From the NCBI GenBank assembly GCA_022575985.1, contig JAKSXM010000142.1, positions 3,162,001-3,226,000 of the forward strand: a stretch of DNA of 64,000 nucleotides, given 5' to 3'. Numbering within the stretch: position 1 is the stretch's first letter; the number at the start of each line of letters is the position of its first letter. Source of the stretch: Anagrus nilaparvatae (lineage: Eukaryota > Arthropoda > Insecta > Hymenoptera > Mymaridae). The notes under the pieces were generated by a model. The model did not search any database, was not told where the DNA came from, and was given only the letters and a program-made list of their open reading frames with translations. Shown here piece after piece: positions 12,234 to 27,200 of the stretch. The translations under genes and the position numbers were made by a program.

Positions 12234-15200
12234 CTGAAAATAAAATTCATATTAATTAGCAAATTTTCATTTGACTTTTGAGAATTTTTGTTTTAACTAC
12301 ACTGTAAAAAGTAACTTTCTTAGATTTACAAAAAAAATAGAATTTTTTTAAAAAATTAGTGAATATTCAAAAAATTTTGTAAATATTCGATAAAAATCGT
12401 AAATTTACTAAATTTAGTATATTATCGAAAAATTCGAGAATTCTCGATTTTTTTTTGTGATTTTACGAAAATTCTCAACTATTTATCGGAAATTTACAAC
12501 TATTTTTTGTAAATTTTCGAAAAAAAATGGTAAATTATCAATTTTTCTTGCGAATTCACAAAAAAAAAATCGAGAATACTCGAATCGAATTTTTTGTTAA
12601 TATACTAAATTTAGTAAATATACGATTTTTTTCGAATATTTACAAATTTTTTCGAAAATTCACTAATTTTTCGAAAAAATTCTATTTCTTTTGTAAATCT
12701 AAGAAAGTTACTTTTTACAGTGTAGAAATTATACTTAAAAAGTAATATGAAAAACTGAAAGGTTTTCTTTCTGACTAAATTTTACACAATTAACTTTTCG
12801 ATTGAAATTTATTATAATAGCCAATAAAGTAAAATTACTCTCTGACAACTATTTTGTAGGTTATAGAGCAAAGAAAAAAAAAATGATTCGTAAAAAGTAA
12901 ATGAAAAACTAATTTAAAATAATATTGAGGTTCATTTTTCTTTTTTTTTTCTTTATTAAAATTTCAAGAAAATTCAATTATATTATGTTATAATGTGTAT
13001 GAAACTTTTTGTCTGGAAAAAAAATTTTTTTTGTGCAAAAATTCATAAGAATGAAATAATAATATGTCAAGCTTATTTTAGCTTGTTAAAAAAATAAAAG
13101 TAAAATAATAAAAGTCAACTTTATTATTTTCTTTTTTTTTTTGCTTTGCTTTTGCTTTATAAGAAAATTCGTAGTTAATATTTTATTAATAGAGGTTTTT
13201 TATATGGGTTATTTGCAATTTTTTTTGAAATTTAAATCTTGAAATGGTAGGAATATTCGCTGCGATAAGTTGTGGATTTTTAAAAATCAGAATATTTAGA
13301 TTCAATAACCATCAGGGGTCTAGGTACCCTAAAATTTTCTGAAAAAGGTGGAGGCTTAGCATCTACTTACAGTTAGGAAACCTTAAATTCTTAATAACTA
13401 TTTTGTTTTAAAACAAGGCGAAATTACTCGGTAATTTAAAAAAAAAAATTTTAACACAAAAGTTGCTTTAAAATAATGTAATAAGTAAAACTTGGGGCGA
13501 AATTTTCGGCACTCGCTGTATTTCTAGTATTTCATGGGTTAAGCCCCATGGACAAAAAACTTTAATCGCTAGCGTAGTAACATTATGATTCCGCTTAGAC
13601 AAAAACTTCTGCGTTTATGAATATAAATGTAATGTACATTTCTGCTCGCTCCAAAGTAAAATTCGTGCTTAAATTAAAGAGCGAAATCCCCTGCACTCGC
13701 TCGACGTCTAAGCTAAAAAAATAAATAGTATCAATGCCAAGTTTCAAAAAATTCAGAATTACTACGTAGGTTCTCTGTTTAATCATTCTGCTCACCACAG
13801 CGTTGTCAAAATTTTTGCACTCTAGGTGCTTAATATAAAATTTTTGAAATTTCAGTATATTTTTGTATTTAAATTCTTTGGTACAAATAATAATTTAAAA
13901 TAAGAAAAAATTAAATATTATTAACTATACTGGGGCAAAATTTAAATCAATACCTTGCAACACAAAACGTCTGAAATTTATTTAAAATCTCTAAAAAATT
14001 GCAAATAACCCATATATAAAAAAATGACTATTAATTACAATATTTGTATTTTAATAAATTTGTATAAAATAAAACTAAAACTTGCATAATAAGCGTGGAG
14101 AAAAAGCTAGTCTGTCAGAATCAACATAGAACACCGCATTATTAAGTAGATTTATTTTCTACCGTGGTTTAAAATTGAGTTCACTTGAAAACTTCTGGAC
14201 AGTTGAACGTTGTTTTATAATAAAGAGTTTATTTTAATGTAAATTAAACATAGTAAATTTTCCTATTATTCAAATTAAAAAATCTAATTTTAATAAACAC
14301 TTTTAAGTACTAAAATAATTTTTTTTTTAAACAATTAAAAAAAAAGTAATTAAAAGAAAAAAGAAGAAGATAAAAAAGTGTTTCAACTAACCGTATAACC
14401 ATCATAAGTCCATGAGCCAAACTTCATAAAACAAGTTTGTTGATCGAAAGGAAAGTACTCAACGTCAATTTCACAAAAAGATTTATATATTGCTGGAGGC
14501 GTCCAAACAACTTTACCAGTATGATGTAATATCGCTTTAGTCATTATTGTTACTTCGTAATTACCATCAGCACTGTAAAATAAAAAAAACATTTTTTTTT
14601 TTTTAATTACTTTTAAGAAAAAACATAAGTTTTATATTTACTGATTAAGCTATTAATGTCATTAAATAACCTATAAAAAATTTATTATTTTAAGCAAAAA
14701 TTAATTAAATTTTTGAAACCCCCCTTTTTTGTAAAATATTTTATTTTATAGAAGTTTGATATTAAAAATGTAGCAACAACTTTATAATAATAAAAAAAAG
14801 TCATTAATAAAATTTATATTATCAATAAAACAACTTTTTTTTTCATAGTCGAACTATTAATTAAAAAGTTTTAATTATAATTAAACATAAAATTTTTTAT
14901 AGCTAATAATAATAATAATAAAATTGGTACTTATTAATAAAAAGTTGAAGTTAAAATATTATAATTTTAAGATCTAATATAGATAGATAGAAAAATTTAA
15001 TAGGGGATCTTAGGGTGCTGTGGTGTTTGGATAAAAGAAAATTTTTTTATCAGTTCCATTTTATATACAAATAAGCTAATATAGATTAAGGAGCAGAGAA
15101 TACTAAGATAAAAAGTTGTAAACGCAATTAGACTAAAAAAATATGTGAAATAATAAGGAGCCAAATGCGATTGGCCCAAAAAAATGTATTTTTAGTTTTT

Positions 15201-18200
15201 GATATTAGCATCCCCAAACTTTTCAACTAAATTGTAGTTACCAAAATTAGTAAATCTTAAATATTTTTTACGACCAAATTCTCAATAACACCTTCTTCTC
15301 CCCTACATAATTTCCAAAGTTTTTTAATAAAAGCTGATAAAATTCATTTTATACAATTTCAAAAATAATAAAATTTTGATAATAATAATTTGAATTTTAT
15401 AGCTAATTAAAAGTTAGATATAAACCCTTAAAATTAAATATTTTGAGGTGTCAACAACGTGTCAAAAAAGTAAGTTTTAATAATTTATTTCAATTTTGTT
15501 TACGTAATTAAAACTTTATAAACAAAAACATAGTAAGTTACAAATAAATAAAATTTAAATGGAAAAATTATATTTATTAAATAATTAACTAAAATATAAA
15601 TAATTAGTATAATAACCATAAAATATAAAATTTTATCTTTTTTAATGTTTAATTACAATAGTTTAATTCTCTGTATGATTATTATTATCATTATAATACT
15701 ACTAGAAATATGATGTACTTTACCCTAAAGCTACATGAACTATGAATAATGTGGCAGTTTGCAAGAGTTAAGTGACAATTCCAAAATTACTGTAATGACC
15801 TGATTGTCGAACATCTGGTATATTTCATGAACAGTATATTATAACTTTGTATTTAACATTATCAAATAAAATTCAACAAATCACTTATTTTTGCTTTTTG
15901 TTTGAATTGAGAATATAAAATATTTATTTATATTTCTAAGTAAAAGATAAAGCCTTTTTCAATTATTTACTGTTACTATCTTTGTAGAATTCAAGTAACT
16001 TGTATATATACCCTTTAAATCAAATTTAATGTTAAGCAATGAGTATTTTAAGATTCCGGTCATGTTGCAGACAAGACTTTTGTCGTCTTTTAAGAACGTG
16101 AACTGTTTACAATGATACCATTGTGAGTCTTTTATGTTAAGACAAATTAAATTTATTGACAAGTCAACTACTTTATATACATGTTACAGGCAAGACTTCT
16201 TTTTTTTTTTTTTTTATATATATGGATCAATACGTCTATTTATATATGGACAATTTTTTTTAATTTGGACATTCTAATTTAGTAAAAATTTTAAGTATCG
16301 TAGAAGAACTTGGGAGTCTGAAATAAAAACTGGAAGGGATTTAATGGCTCTCAATAATTCAATTCTGTTTACAATAAATTACTACAAATAATGGCGGATG
16401 AAAGGGGTGATCCCCTCTCCTGAAAACCAAAAATGTACATATTTTAACTCAAATTTTGTATCATTTTAAAAAATTTCATATAAACTCAAACGATGAAAAG
16501 GACCTAAAACGTAAATAAAATTAAAAAAAGAAATTTTATAAGAAAAAAAAATGCTGCCCATTTATTGCCACCATGGTTCCTCAAGCAATAACAAATATTC
16601 ATATGATTTAAAATTTTTACCATTTTATGTATCATATCTAAGAACTGAATTCCCTCACCCAACCACTCCTTTGTAATAAGGTACCCAAAAGCTTTGTTTT
16701 TTTTTCAGTCCAAAACTTTTTTAAAAATGAATTTAGGTACAATAAAAATATCTTTGGCTAAAACCCCAAAAAATCCAAGCATACTCTAATTTTTTTTTGG
16801 TAGGATGGGGGGCGTACCCGATATTACGAGTAATCACTCAACTTAAGTCTATATAATAAACGCTTTAAGGTAATTTCGTCTAAATGTAAAATCATTAGAG
16901 CAACTAAATTCAAACTTTTTCATCATAATTTAGAGCCCCTAATATCCAGCACACTTTAGGAAATTAGGGTAGTCAATCCGAAAAAGAATTGCCCGTACAC
17001 AAGTTTATTTATAAAATTTTGTGTATTAGCTTAGAATTTATTATAAAAATTTATTTACTTTTCTCATAAAACGAGCTTAGTCATCAAAAAAAAAAAAAAA
17101 AAAATGAGATCGTAAAGATTTTATTTATATAATATAAATAAGCCCTCCTAAATAATACCACAATAAAAAAGTAAAGTTTTAAGGATCAATTGAAAAAAAA
17201 AAAAAAAAATTAAAATTATATATATATCTTATATATTTCTTATATAATATAAATTTATTTTACTAAAAAATTGATTACAATATACTTGATTCCATAATAT
17301 ACAATGTTGACAATTCATTCAAAGATTATTTTAACTTGATACTTTAGTTTATTTATTTCTAAAGTTTCATTTACCTGGAAATAAACTTTTCTTGTATTCT
17401 ATTTCTATCTATACTCACACACACACACATATATAAATATATATATATTTAAGACTAAAAATTATATATATTTACTTCTTGAATTTCTTAAAGAATCAAC
17501 AATACAAGAATAACAAGAAAAATTATTTTTAAAAAAAGTTTACAGATCGATAAAAGAAAATGTAAATAGAAAACTTATTGATAAATGAATATAATGTCAT
17601 CTTATAGTTGATTGATTTTACTATATATTTTTCTTATATATAATATTTTGTAATAATAACAATAAGAAACTTAAAATTGATCGTCTGACTAAATATTGAC
17701 TATATCTACTGAGAATACTCATAGTTGACAATATAATTATAAGAGTACATAACAACTAGATTACTCTGTTAGAAGCTCCTTGTTAAATATCATACAAGTT
17801 TTCAATTAAGTCCATCGTATCGTTTTCTCATATATAAACTAATGAATAGTTCGATCAAAAGTAATCTTGACTATTTTACTACTGATTAAATTGTTTTTGA
17901 TGGTACAAATAATTAAAATATTTATTTTAATTAATATTTATTGAAAATTTTTAAATTAGGTCTAGGCTAATATACATATGGATATTTTTTTATTTTAATT
18001 TATTTAGATCTTTATTAAAAAGTTATAAGAAGAAAATGTTAAAATTTAATATAAATGGTTTTAACGTTTGAGAAATTTTCCTTTAGAACTTTTAATTCTA
18101 TGAAATTCAAGCTTCAATTAACTTGCTAATGAAAGATTTTAGTAGTTTAATTAGTTTCTTATATTATTTATAGCTAAAGTTAAATAGTTTAAAATTAAAA

Positions 18201-21200
18201 AAAACTGTATATAATTAAACATATATATAGATCAAGCTAATTTCAAGATACCAACATTTACTTTTAGTATATTTTTTTATTTAGAATTTTTCATATATGC
18301 AGATTAAATTTAATTAATTTCTTTAGCTTAAAGTTTTTTAGAATCTTTCTATTTTTTTGTTAAATATCTTTTAATTTTGAAAATATATTATATCGAAATT
18401 TGGGTATATTATGGGCTTTATTTAGTTTAACCTGGGACTATTAGCAGTCGATGGTGGAAATAAACTCTCATGTCAATTGGCGTGAAACTAATTCATAAAA
18501 TTCTTAAATTTAATTAAAATCGTAGTAAATTCTCTTCTAAATTAACAAGTTACTTAAAATCGTGTCATTTACGTAAGTTTGATGAAATCAAAAATTCTAA
18601 ACTTAGAACTGAATCATTTAAATGCTCCATTGTGACTATGTTTTAACTCTTCATATTTAACTTGGCATTCGTATTGAGTCCTATCAAATTTCATTCCAAT
18701 AGAAATTACCCAATAATATATTCCAAAAGAATTATTATATTTTAATTCATAAAAAATAGTAACATTTTATTGATTCTGATAGCCATAATTGTTTTAAATT
18801 ATTAATTTCATTTTATGATTGATCTTTAAAATCTAAACACAATCTGTCATATTTATATTGTTTCAAAGGCATTTCACTTGCGAGAATAATTTTAATAGAA
18901 AATTATTTTTTTATAATTCGAAATATTATCTAACTTAGACGTATTAGAGCATAGAAAATTTATTTATATCTTAAAACTAATGATTTCCAAAGAAATAAAA
19001 AAGTGGATTGAAACTTTCATTATTTAAAAAGCAATGCAATGTTCGTGCATTAAAAATTAAGCGAACAAAAATTTTAATAAACGTCATAAAATAATAAACA
19101 TAAATAAAGTTATAAATCAGTAACATCAAATTTATAATCTGAAATTTTAAAAAACTTAATTTATAAAATTACGTCTTTTGACACCCAAGAATCTAAAAAC
19201 TACTTTCTTAACTAGTAATTAACTATTCTAAACATCGTACAAATTTTCTTTTATGCATCAAATTTCATTTTAATAATAAATTACCCAATAAATGAATTTC
19301 TTGCATAAACAAAGAGTACAAAAACCATGAATATAATAGATTAATTTATTATTATAAAGAAAATAAAAAAAACTTTAATAAAAATTTCTTCTATACATTA
19401 AAGCTTATACATACTTTAGTTAATAAATTATTTATAGGTTATGTATGTTTTATAAGTATATATACAGTAATAAAATTAACAAAAAAAAAGGTAATTTCCT
19501 TTATCTAATTTTTAGTGTATAAAATAATTTATTATCGTTATAGAAAATTTTTTGATATAATTAAAAAGTACTTTGTGTACTTTTCAACAAAAAAACGTTA
19601 CAGTGTAAATATTGAGATAAAATTTATTTTTTGTATATAATAAAAATTCTTTTTAAAAAAAATTTCTAAAGAATTTTTCAGTAACATCTTGTTAAAAATT
19701 TAATAATAATAATTTACATGTTACTAAAGTTACTTATGTTAACAAAATTTCAAATATTCTTGTAGCCTTAAGGTATTACAAACTCTAATATACTAATATT
19801 TAAAATTAGGAACTTTGTTAAGAGTTAATGAGTTTTAAATTTTACAACCATTTTTTAAAAATAATTAATAAATTCGTATAAAGAAGTTAAAGGGTTAATA
19901 ATAAAATATACACTGTAAAAAGTTACTTTCTTAGATTTACAAAAAAAATAGAATTTTTTCGAAAAATTAGTGAATTTTCAAAAAATTTTGTAAATATTCG
20001 ATAAAAATCGTAAATTTACTAAATTTAGTTCTCGATTTTTTTTGTGATTTTACGAAAAAAGATGTAAATTCACAACTATTTTTCGTAAATTTAAAACTAT
20101 TTTTTGTAAATTTTCGAAAAAAAATGGTAAATTATCAATTTTTATTGCGAATTCACAAAAAAAAATCGAGAATAATCAAATTTTTTGTTAATATACTAAA
20201 TTTAGTAATTATACGATTTTTTTCGAATATTTACAAATTTTTTTCGAAAATTTACTAATTTTTCGAAAATGTTCTAATTTTTTAGTTACTTTTTACAGTG
20301 TACAAAGAAAAATTGACCTACTCAATTTGTAAACTGCTTTTAATCTTAATCATTGGATGGAACTTGTTGCGTTTAATGATTTAATTGAATTCTTTGATTG
20401 ATTGATTAAATTGAACCTTTAGTATGGTGGATTAAGTAAATACAAAAGTCCTACGATTTAATAGTTTAACGCACTTTTCAAGATTAGGACATAAAAGAAA
20501 TTTATTACCCATTAAATAGACAGGTGTTTAAAACGTTTTTATTATCTATTTTCAGTCATAAATTTTTCTTTTTATATGATTATTTTTTTTTTTTGAATTG
20601 TAATTAGAATTTACGATTAACGAGCAGTGAATAACGCCCAAATAATCTATCAACAATTTTCTTTAAGTGATTAATAAAATTTTCATTTGAACATGATAAA
20701 CACAATCTTTTGTGCTTTTATCAAAACTTACTTTTTTAACAATTTTTTAAGTATATATACTTTTTTTAAGTTAAAAAAAATCAAACGAGATATAGTATAT
20801 ACGTTAGAAAAAGGAGAAAAAAGAAGCAGGGCCAAAGATCTGCGTGGGTGCAGGTGCAGTTATCCGGTGATAATGGAGTAACGAGATTCTTCTCACGTAC
20901 ATTCTCTGCATATTTTAACTTTGCATTTTGTCAGTAGTTTCTTTCTCTCTTTATATATTATATATATGTGTTAGTGTATATAATCTATAATATATATGTG
21001 TATAGAAAGTTTCATATGGTTTGGTGTCTTATGCTGTATATGTATTAGTTCACAATACTAAGATTCTCCGGTAAACTTGTTCGTATAGTATAAGAGTTTT
21101 ATATAATGAATAAAATGCTTTTGTGTATTATACTATAGGTATTTTATAAAAGGAGTGACTGTTGTGGTAATAAAAAGCAGTGGCGGCATGTGATGTGGCT

Positions 21201-24200
21201 AACGAGGGAAAGATACTTCACTTTGAAGATCTATGTGTTAAGTTGTTTGGATACTTTATATATTATATATGAATATGCAGTTTGTTATTTATACCAAATA
21301 GAAATTTAAATAATACAATTTTTTATAGTTTTTTTTTCTTCGAATTTTATGTTTATGACTTATTTTGTTATAGAAATTGCACAAAGGATGAATAAAATTA
21401 CGGTAACTCTATTAAAATTTTATGGTTTCTTGTAGGGAGATGACGTCAATTTGATAAGCTGTATAAATTTGTACAAGAACAGGCTACACAAAATGTATAT
21501 GGTAGCAGTATGTGGTTACCCGAAATTCAGGGTACCCGACATGAATGTAAGGCTTTTATTCAAGATAGAGCCCGAAATTTTTCGAGAAAGATCTAAAGAT
21601 ATACGCTAAAAAAATCTAGTTCCCGCTACTAGGATTCCGGTTGTGACGGTCAGGTTATTTTACTCTTTTAAAGGTTGCAAAAGACATAAAACGTAAAGAA
21701 AAGTTTAAAAAGTTTTCCAATCCCAATTTTTTTTTTCCATAACCCTTTCGATTTTGGCCAAAATAAAAATTTTCAAAAAAATCCGTTTCTCCCATTTTAT
21801 CAGCACTGTTTTTATTAGAAAAGTTGATTTATAAAGAATTTTAACCAATTCAAATTGTTTTATGTGATTAAAGCCAAACTTTCTAAAAATCCAAAAATTT
21901 TAATAATCTCTTAGATCCATTTATATCAGGATTTTAAAGCTCTCTGATTCACTAAACCACATTAATTTAAGTTTCTAACTGATTCAAAGCTTTTTCAGTG
22001 CAAAATAACGAAAAGTTAAAAAAAAAATATTTAACAATTTTCCATATAATAGTCAAGTACGTTAATATTATAAACATTTTTTGTTATGGTTTTAAAATAA
22101 ACGCAGTGATAAATTTTTGTCAAAGTTTCTCTAATTTAACCTTTTCCAAAAGTTTTTTTTTGGTAACAAACACCATAACTATTTGTTAATCAATTAGCAG
22201 TAAATTTGGTTGAAATTTACTATCATAAGACTAATGTACTTCCTCTTCACGCGAATAAAAAATAGAGACATCACTCTATTTGAAAAAAGTCTAATTAAAT
22301 CCGCCACTAACATAAAAACAGAGCTGACAACTTCTTTCCAGTTTAAATAACTCATAATATTTAAATAAAAAACTTTTTCAATACTACTAACAACTGAAAT
22401 AAGTATTGTTACTTACACAAAAGAATAATGTGACACATACATAATTAAAAGTATTAAAAAAAAAAAAAAAAACAACAAGAAACAAACTAGAAAAAAAAAT
22501 GATAACATAAACTTTTTACATTTATACAAAACAAATTACAATAAAATAGAAAGAATAGTTGTGGAGTCTTAAGCAGATAAAAAAAAAGTAATAAAAATAA
22601 CCATTGAAGAAAACATTGTTAAACTTTATAGATATCTTTTTAAAAAAACTTGGGGCTTTTACTTAAATAAATTTTTTTAATATTAGATGGCTTAAAATCT
22701 TTATTGAATTTAGAAGTTTAGCACATGTGTAATTATGTATTGTAAAATAGGAAATTTATACACTGAAAAAACGGAGGTTATTGCATGAAAATTTGCCTTG
22801 TTTTTACTGAGATCCTAAGATACTGGTTGGTTAGTTATAAATAATTTAATAAAGACAACTGTATGAAAGAAATTTCGTTTTTAGTATAGTACATCTTGGC
22901 TATCTAGATGTCGCTGTTTACTCGCAAGAGAAAAGGAAATACAATGTTATATAAGTAGCATGAAAACAATCTATTTGTGAAATTATTATAATTAACAATA
23001 TTGAAGTTTTATTTTGATACTAAAGTAAAGATATCTAGATATCTCGTTAAATATTTTTTATCTACATTTTCCTTTGATTATATATTCCGCATTTTTTCTA
23101 ATAGTTTATATTTGGAAAAAAATAATAAACAGAACAAACTATCTAAATTCCAACTTAAATATGCTTAAAAAAAATGTTAAAATCAAATCCAAAAAAATAA
23201 ATTTGTTCAATTTATAAAATCCGTAAAGATAAATATACAAATTGAACATCCAAGCAATACACTTGAATAAACACTCAGTGAACTATATTGAAAAGATATT
23301 CTATTCAGAGAAATAATCCTATACAATTTGACCTTTAGGTACTTCTTTTTTTTGCAAAATATATTAAAATATTATATTTCTAGGTATCTGTTACAGTAAT
23401 CTGAATTTCAAATTGAAGATTTTTGAAGTACAAGACATATTTTATTTTTTTAAATTCATTTTTCTGTTTATGAAATTAACGAAACTGGAAATTTTAGTAT
23501 TTAAATATTTTGGAAAAAAAAATTTTTTAAATTGATTACATAGCCTTATTTTATTTATTTTATTCAACCAAAAAATTGACTCTAATAAATCCTATTAACA
23601 AAAAAGAATTATTTACATGTAAACAAAAAAAAAAAAAAGATTTATTTCTGAAATTCCTATAAATAAACAACTTACATCAAAAACTATAAAATAAAAAAAT
23701 TGAAAAAATAAAAGTACCTATAAACATTTTATGTAATCAAAATTTATATACGTAACTTGGTTATATCAAAAGTTTTACATGTTTACAAAAAACGTCTATA
23801 CATGCATATAAATGTCTTAAAGAATAATAATATATGCAAATAGTTATAGTGTATTTGTGTATAATAAATTACATTTATACGTGCATTCATTTTTAGATGG
23901 CTTTTCTAGAAGAAAGTAAATTTAAGTAAGTTTTTGAAAAATTTAACAAGAAGTATGTATAAGCAGTGATATACAAATAGCGATAAAAATTCTTTTTTGG
24001 AAGATCAGGAAAAGTATATTTTAGACTTTGGCTTATTTTTGGTTTTTCTTGTTGGAATTTATAAAAGTTTACAGGCAAGGATCAAGGAGTAAGGGACGTT
24101 TTCTTTGGAGAATAATTTGCGCCAAAGAGATTTCCACTAAAGTGAACGTTTTGAAGTGCAAAAGAGGGTGCTCTGTCATAAATGTTAAGGTATTTAAACA

Positions 24201-27200
24201 GTGCCCACTTTTTCAAACGGAGGGTGCACATTTATTGTGCTCCGAATGAACGATCCTTGTAAAAGGCTGTCTCTTTTATAGTACCATCTACGTATTTCGA
24301 CTGATTCCATTAGCCAAAAATGGATCATAATCAAAATAGATTTTTAGGGTAAATCTGGTAGGACTTAAAATATGAGTCGTATTCACCTCATAAGTTAAAA
24401 GTAAAAACTTACAACTGGTTTGTGAACTCACAAATAACGAAAATGGAACATTTTTAAATTTATATTTTGAAACCTTTATAATTTTGAGTTCTTAAGCCAA
24501 AAAAAAATAATTTTAAGTTCTTAAAATCCTTATTTTCTATACCCTTTTTGTCAAAATTCTTTGAATCCCCTAAATCGAAATTATTTTAAATCCATTTGAT
24601 CCTCTAGCCCCAAATATAGCACATTTTACCACCCCCCAAATATGACATACTTGAAAAACCCCCCTGCCAATAAACACGTTCCATTCTAAAAATTGTATTA
24701 AAACCAAAATAAACATGGGTCTAACATACGTTATCTATATAAAATGTTAGATTAACCTCATGCCAATATATATATTTTAGAATTTTGTGACTATATATGG
24801 CTTAATATATATATCAGAGCTAAAAAAAACAAGCTCTTTTGTATAAGTTTTATGTTGGTTTATAAAATTTATACATAGATAAATAAGGCTTTATATGTGA
24901 ATAGAAAACTTGAAAACGATATATATAGGTATGAGCCATTGGTGCCAAATGACCGAGAACGTGTATACTATATTATATGAACAATTTTAAAATATATATA
25001 TTTTCAAGATCTTAAAAATATACACTGTAAAAATAATGTTATAAAACAAATTTTCACAGTGTAGATAAAATTTAATGCAAAATTTTATTATACTGAAAAT
25101 TAAATTACATATTTTAATTAATATTTTATAATGTACACTGTAAAAAGTAACTTTCTTAGATTTCCAAAAAAAATAAAATTTTTTCGAAAAATTAGTGAAT
25201 TTTCAAAAAATTTTGTAAATACTCGATAAAAATTGTAAATTTACTAAATTTAGTACATTATCGAAAAATTCGAGAATTTCCCATTTTTTTTTACGATTTT
25301 ACGAAAAAAGTTGTAAATTCACAACTATTTTTCGGAGATTTACAGTTACTTTTGGCAAATTTTCGATAAAAAATTGTAAACTATCAATTTTTTTTGTGAA
25401 TTAATAAAAAAAAAATCGAGAATGCTAGAATTTTTTGTTAATATACTAAATTTAGTAAATATACAATTTTTTTAGAATATTTACAATTTTTTTCGAAAAT
25501 GTTCTAATTTTTTTGTTAATACAAGTAAGTTACTTTTTACAGTGTAAATTTAATATTAAATTAAATCTTTTTGATACGTAATAAAATGGTATAAAATGAA
25601 TTATGAATTAAAATATAAAAAACTTACTTATTGTATAATACGATATCTGGTAACCATATATGTTCAGCTGGTACATGAAGAGTATCAACCCCTCCATATT
25701 CTTCTGGATTCCATCGTAATTTGTAATCGTTCCATTCCTAGAAAAAAAAATTCATAAATTAACGAACGATACTCAATTTAAATATCAATTTTTTTTTTAT
25801 TCTATACATGAATTTGATATTACTTTTTTATTCTATGGATTATCAGAAATCAATAATTCATTATAAAATTTTTTCTTTTTACTTAATTTTTTCATTATTT
25901 TAGTAGTAACTTTTTTTTTCTTCATAAATAAAAAAAATAAAGAAATTTGTGTATTTAAACTTTCTTCTTTTTTTTAATGCTAAAATATAGAACATACTGG
26001 GGGGCTGCATCCCATTAGTCTAAACCGCAAAAGCTTACAAAACTTTTTTTTCTTTTCTTTTATTGCTCTTCTTCTTCTTTAAATTTTTTTTTGTGTCTAT
26101 ATATATATATATATTTCTTATCCTTATTGTGATACACGTTTAAATTGCAAGGCGTCAGTGTAAGTAAGGTCGACGACTCTATGAGAATTGTTAGCGACTT
26201 GATTAGTTAGCTTTAAATCTTGCAAAGGATGGTTATAATAATAAAACTTTTTTTTTCAACTTTTTTTTTTGCAATTATACTTATTTTCATTTTAAAAATA
26301 AATATTTTCTGTGTAGATACAGAATAAAAATGCAAATAAAAACTTTTATTCATAAACTTAAATAATTACAAGATTTGTTTTTTATTATTTTTCAGGGATT
26401 TGAAACCAAATAATTCATTTAATTAACTTTTAATTTAAATATGTTAATTAGTGTATTCTAGTAATTAATAAAATAGCATGTAAATTAAAGCTAGTCATCG
26501 ATAAAGTTAGAAATTGATTTTATTACAAGTATTTAATATAATGCAGCAAATATTCATTTTATTAAAAGCTATCGAAATTAATTTTAGTTGTTGATAATAA
26601 AACATAATAAAATCAGTAGAAAACATTATTAACAGTAAAACATAATTAATACAATTTTACTGAAATCAATAATTTTGTTTTATTTAATTGGGAAATTTTG
26701 AGTATTTGGGTTATTTAGGCTAATTAACTCGAGGTTGTATAATGTAGTAAGTAATTTTGGTTTTGATTTAGATTATTTGAGGCTTAGAACAATAATGTAT
26801 CGATTGTAATTAACTGTATTTCCTGTGTTAACTGGGTAATAAGCTTTGGACTTTAGAAATAAATTTATTTAAGATTAAGGTTATTTTTTTAACAAATAGA
26901 ATTCAAAATTTTCTGGCCAATTTCAGAAAGCCAAAATAATGAGTTTAATTTATGTAAGACACAGTTCCTAATTGGACGCTTTGAATATAGCACCTTGTGC
27001 AGAAAACTTTTTAAAACATGCTAACTCGTCCACTGTGCAAACGAGCGTACAAACACAGTAGACAAAACAGAAACAGTGCCTAAACTGAAAAAAAATTCAC
27101 TCGCAAAGCACAAAAAGCAAAACACAATTCAAATGATTTTATGCGAATAAAGCCAAAATTTCCAAAAATGAAAATATTTTCAAATTCACTTGAACCCATT

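Noticed and set aside
12527..12745. Open frame starting [14 protein letters not shown], also seen at 45489-45716 on the other strand
   Set aside because: Both lie inside palindromic MITE copies. The shared peptide comes from the repeated, mirror-symmetric DNA, not from a protein under selection.
24028..24249. 73-codon open frame with several cysteines in a GC-elevated patch
   Set aside because: No recognisable motif or splice context, and possible inverted words (AAGGATC / GATCCTT) near its limits suggest a degenerate repeat.
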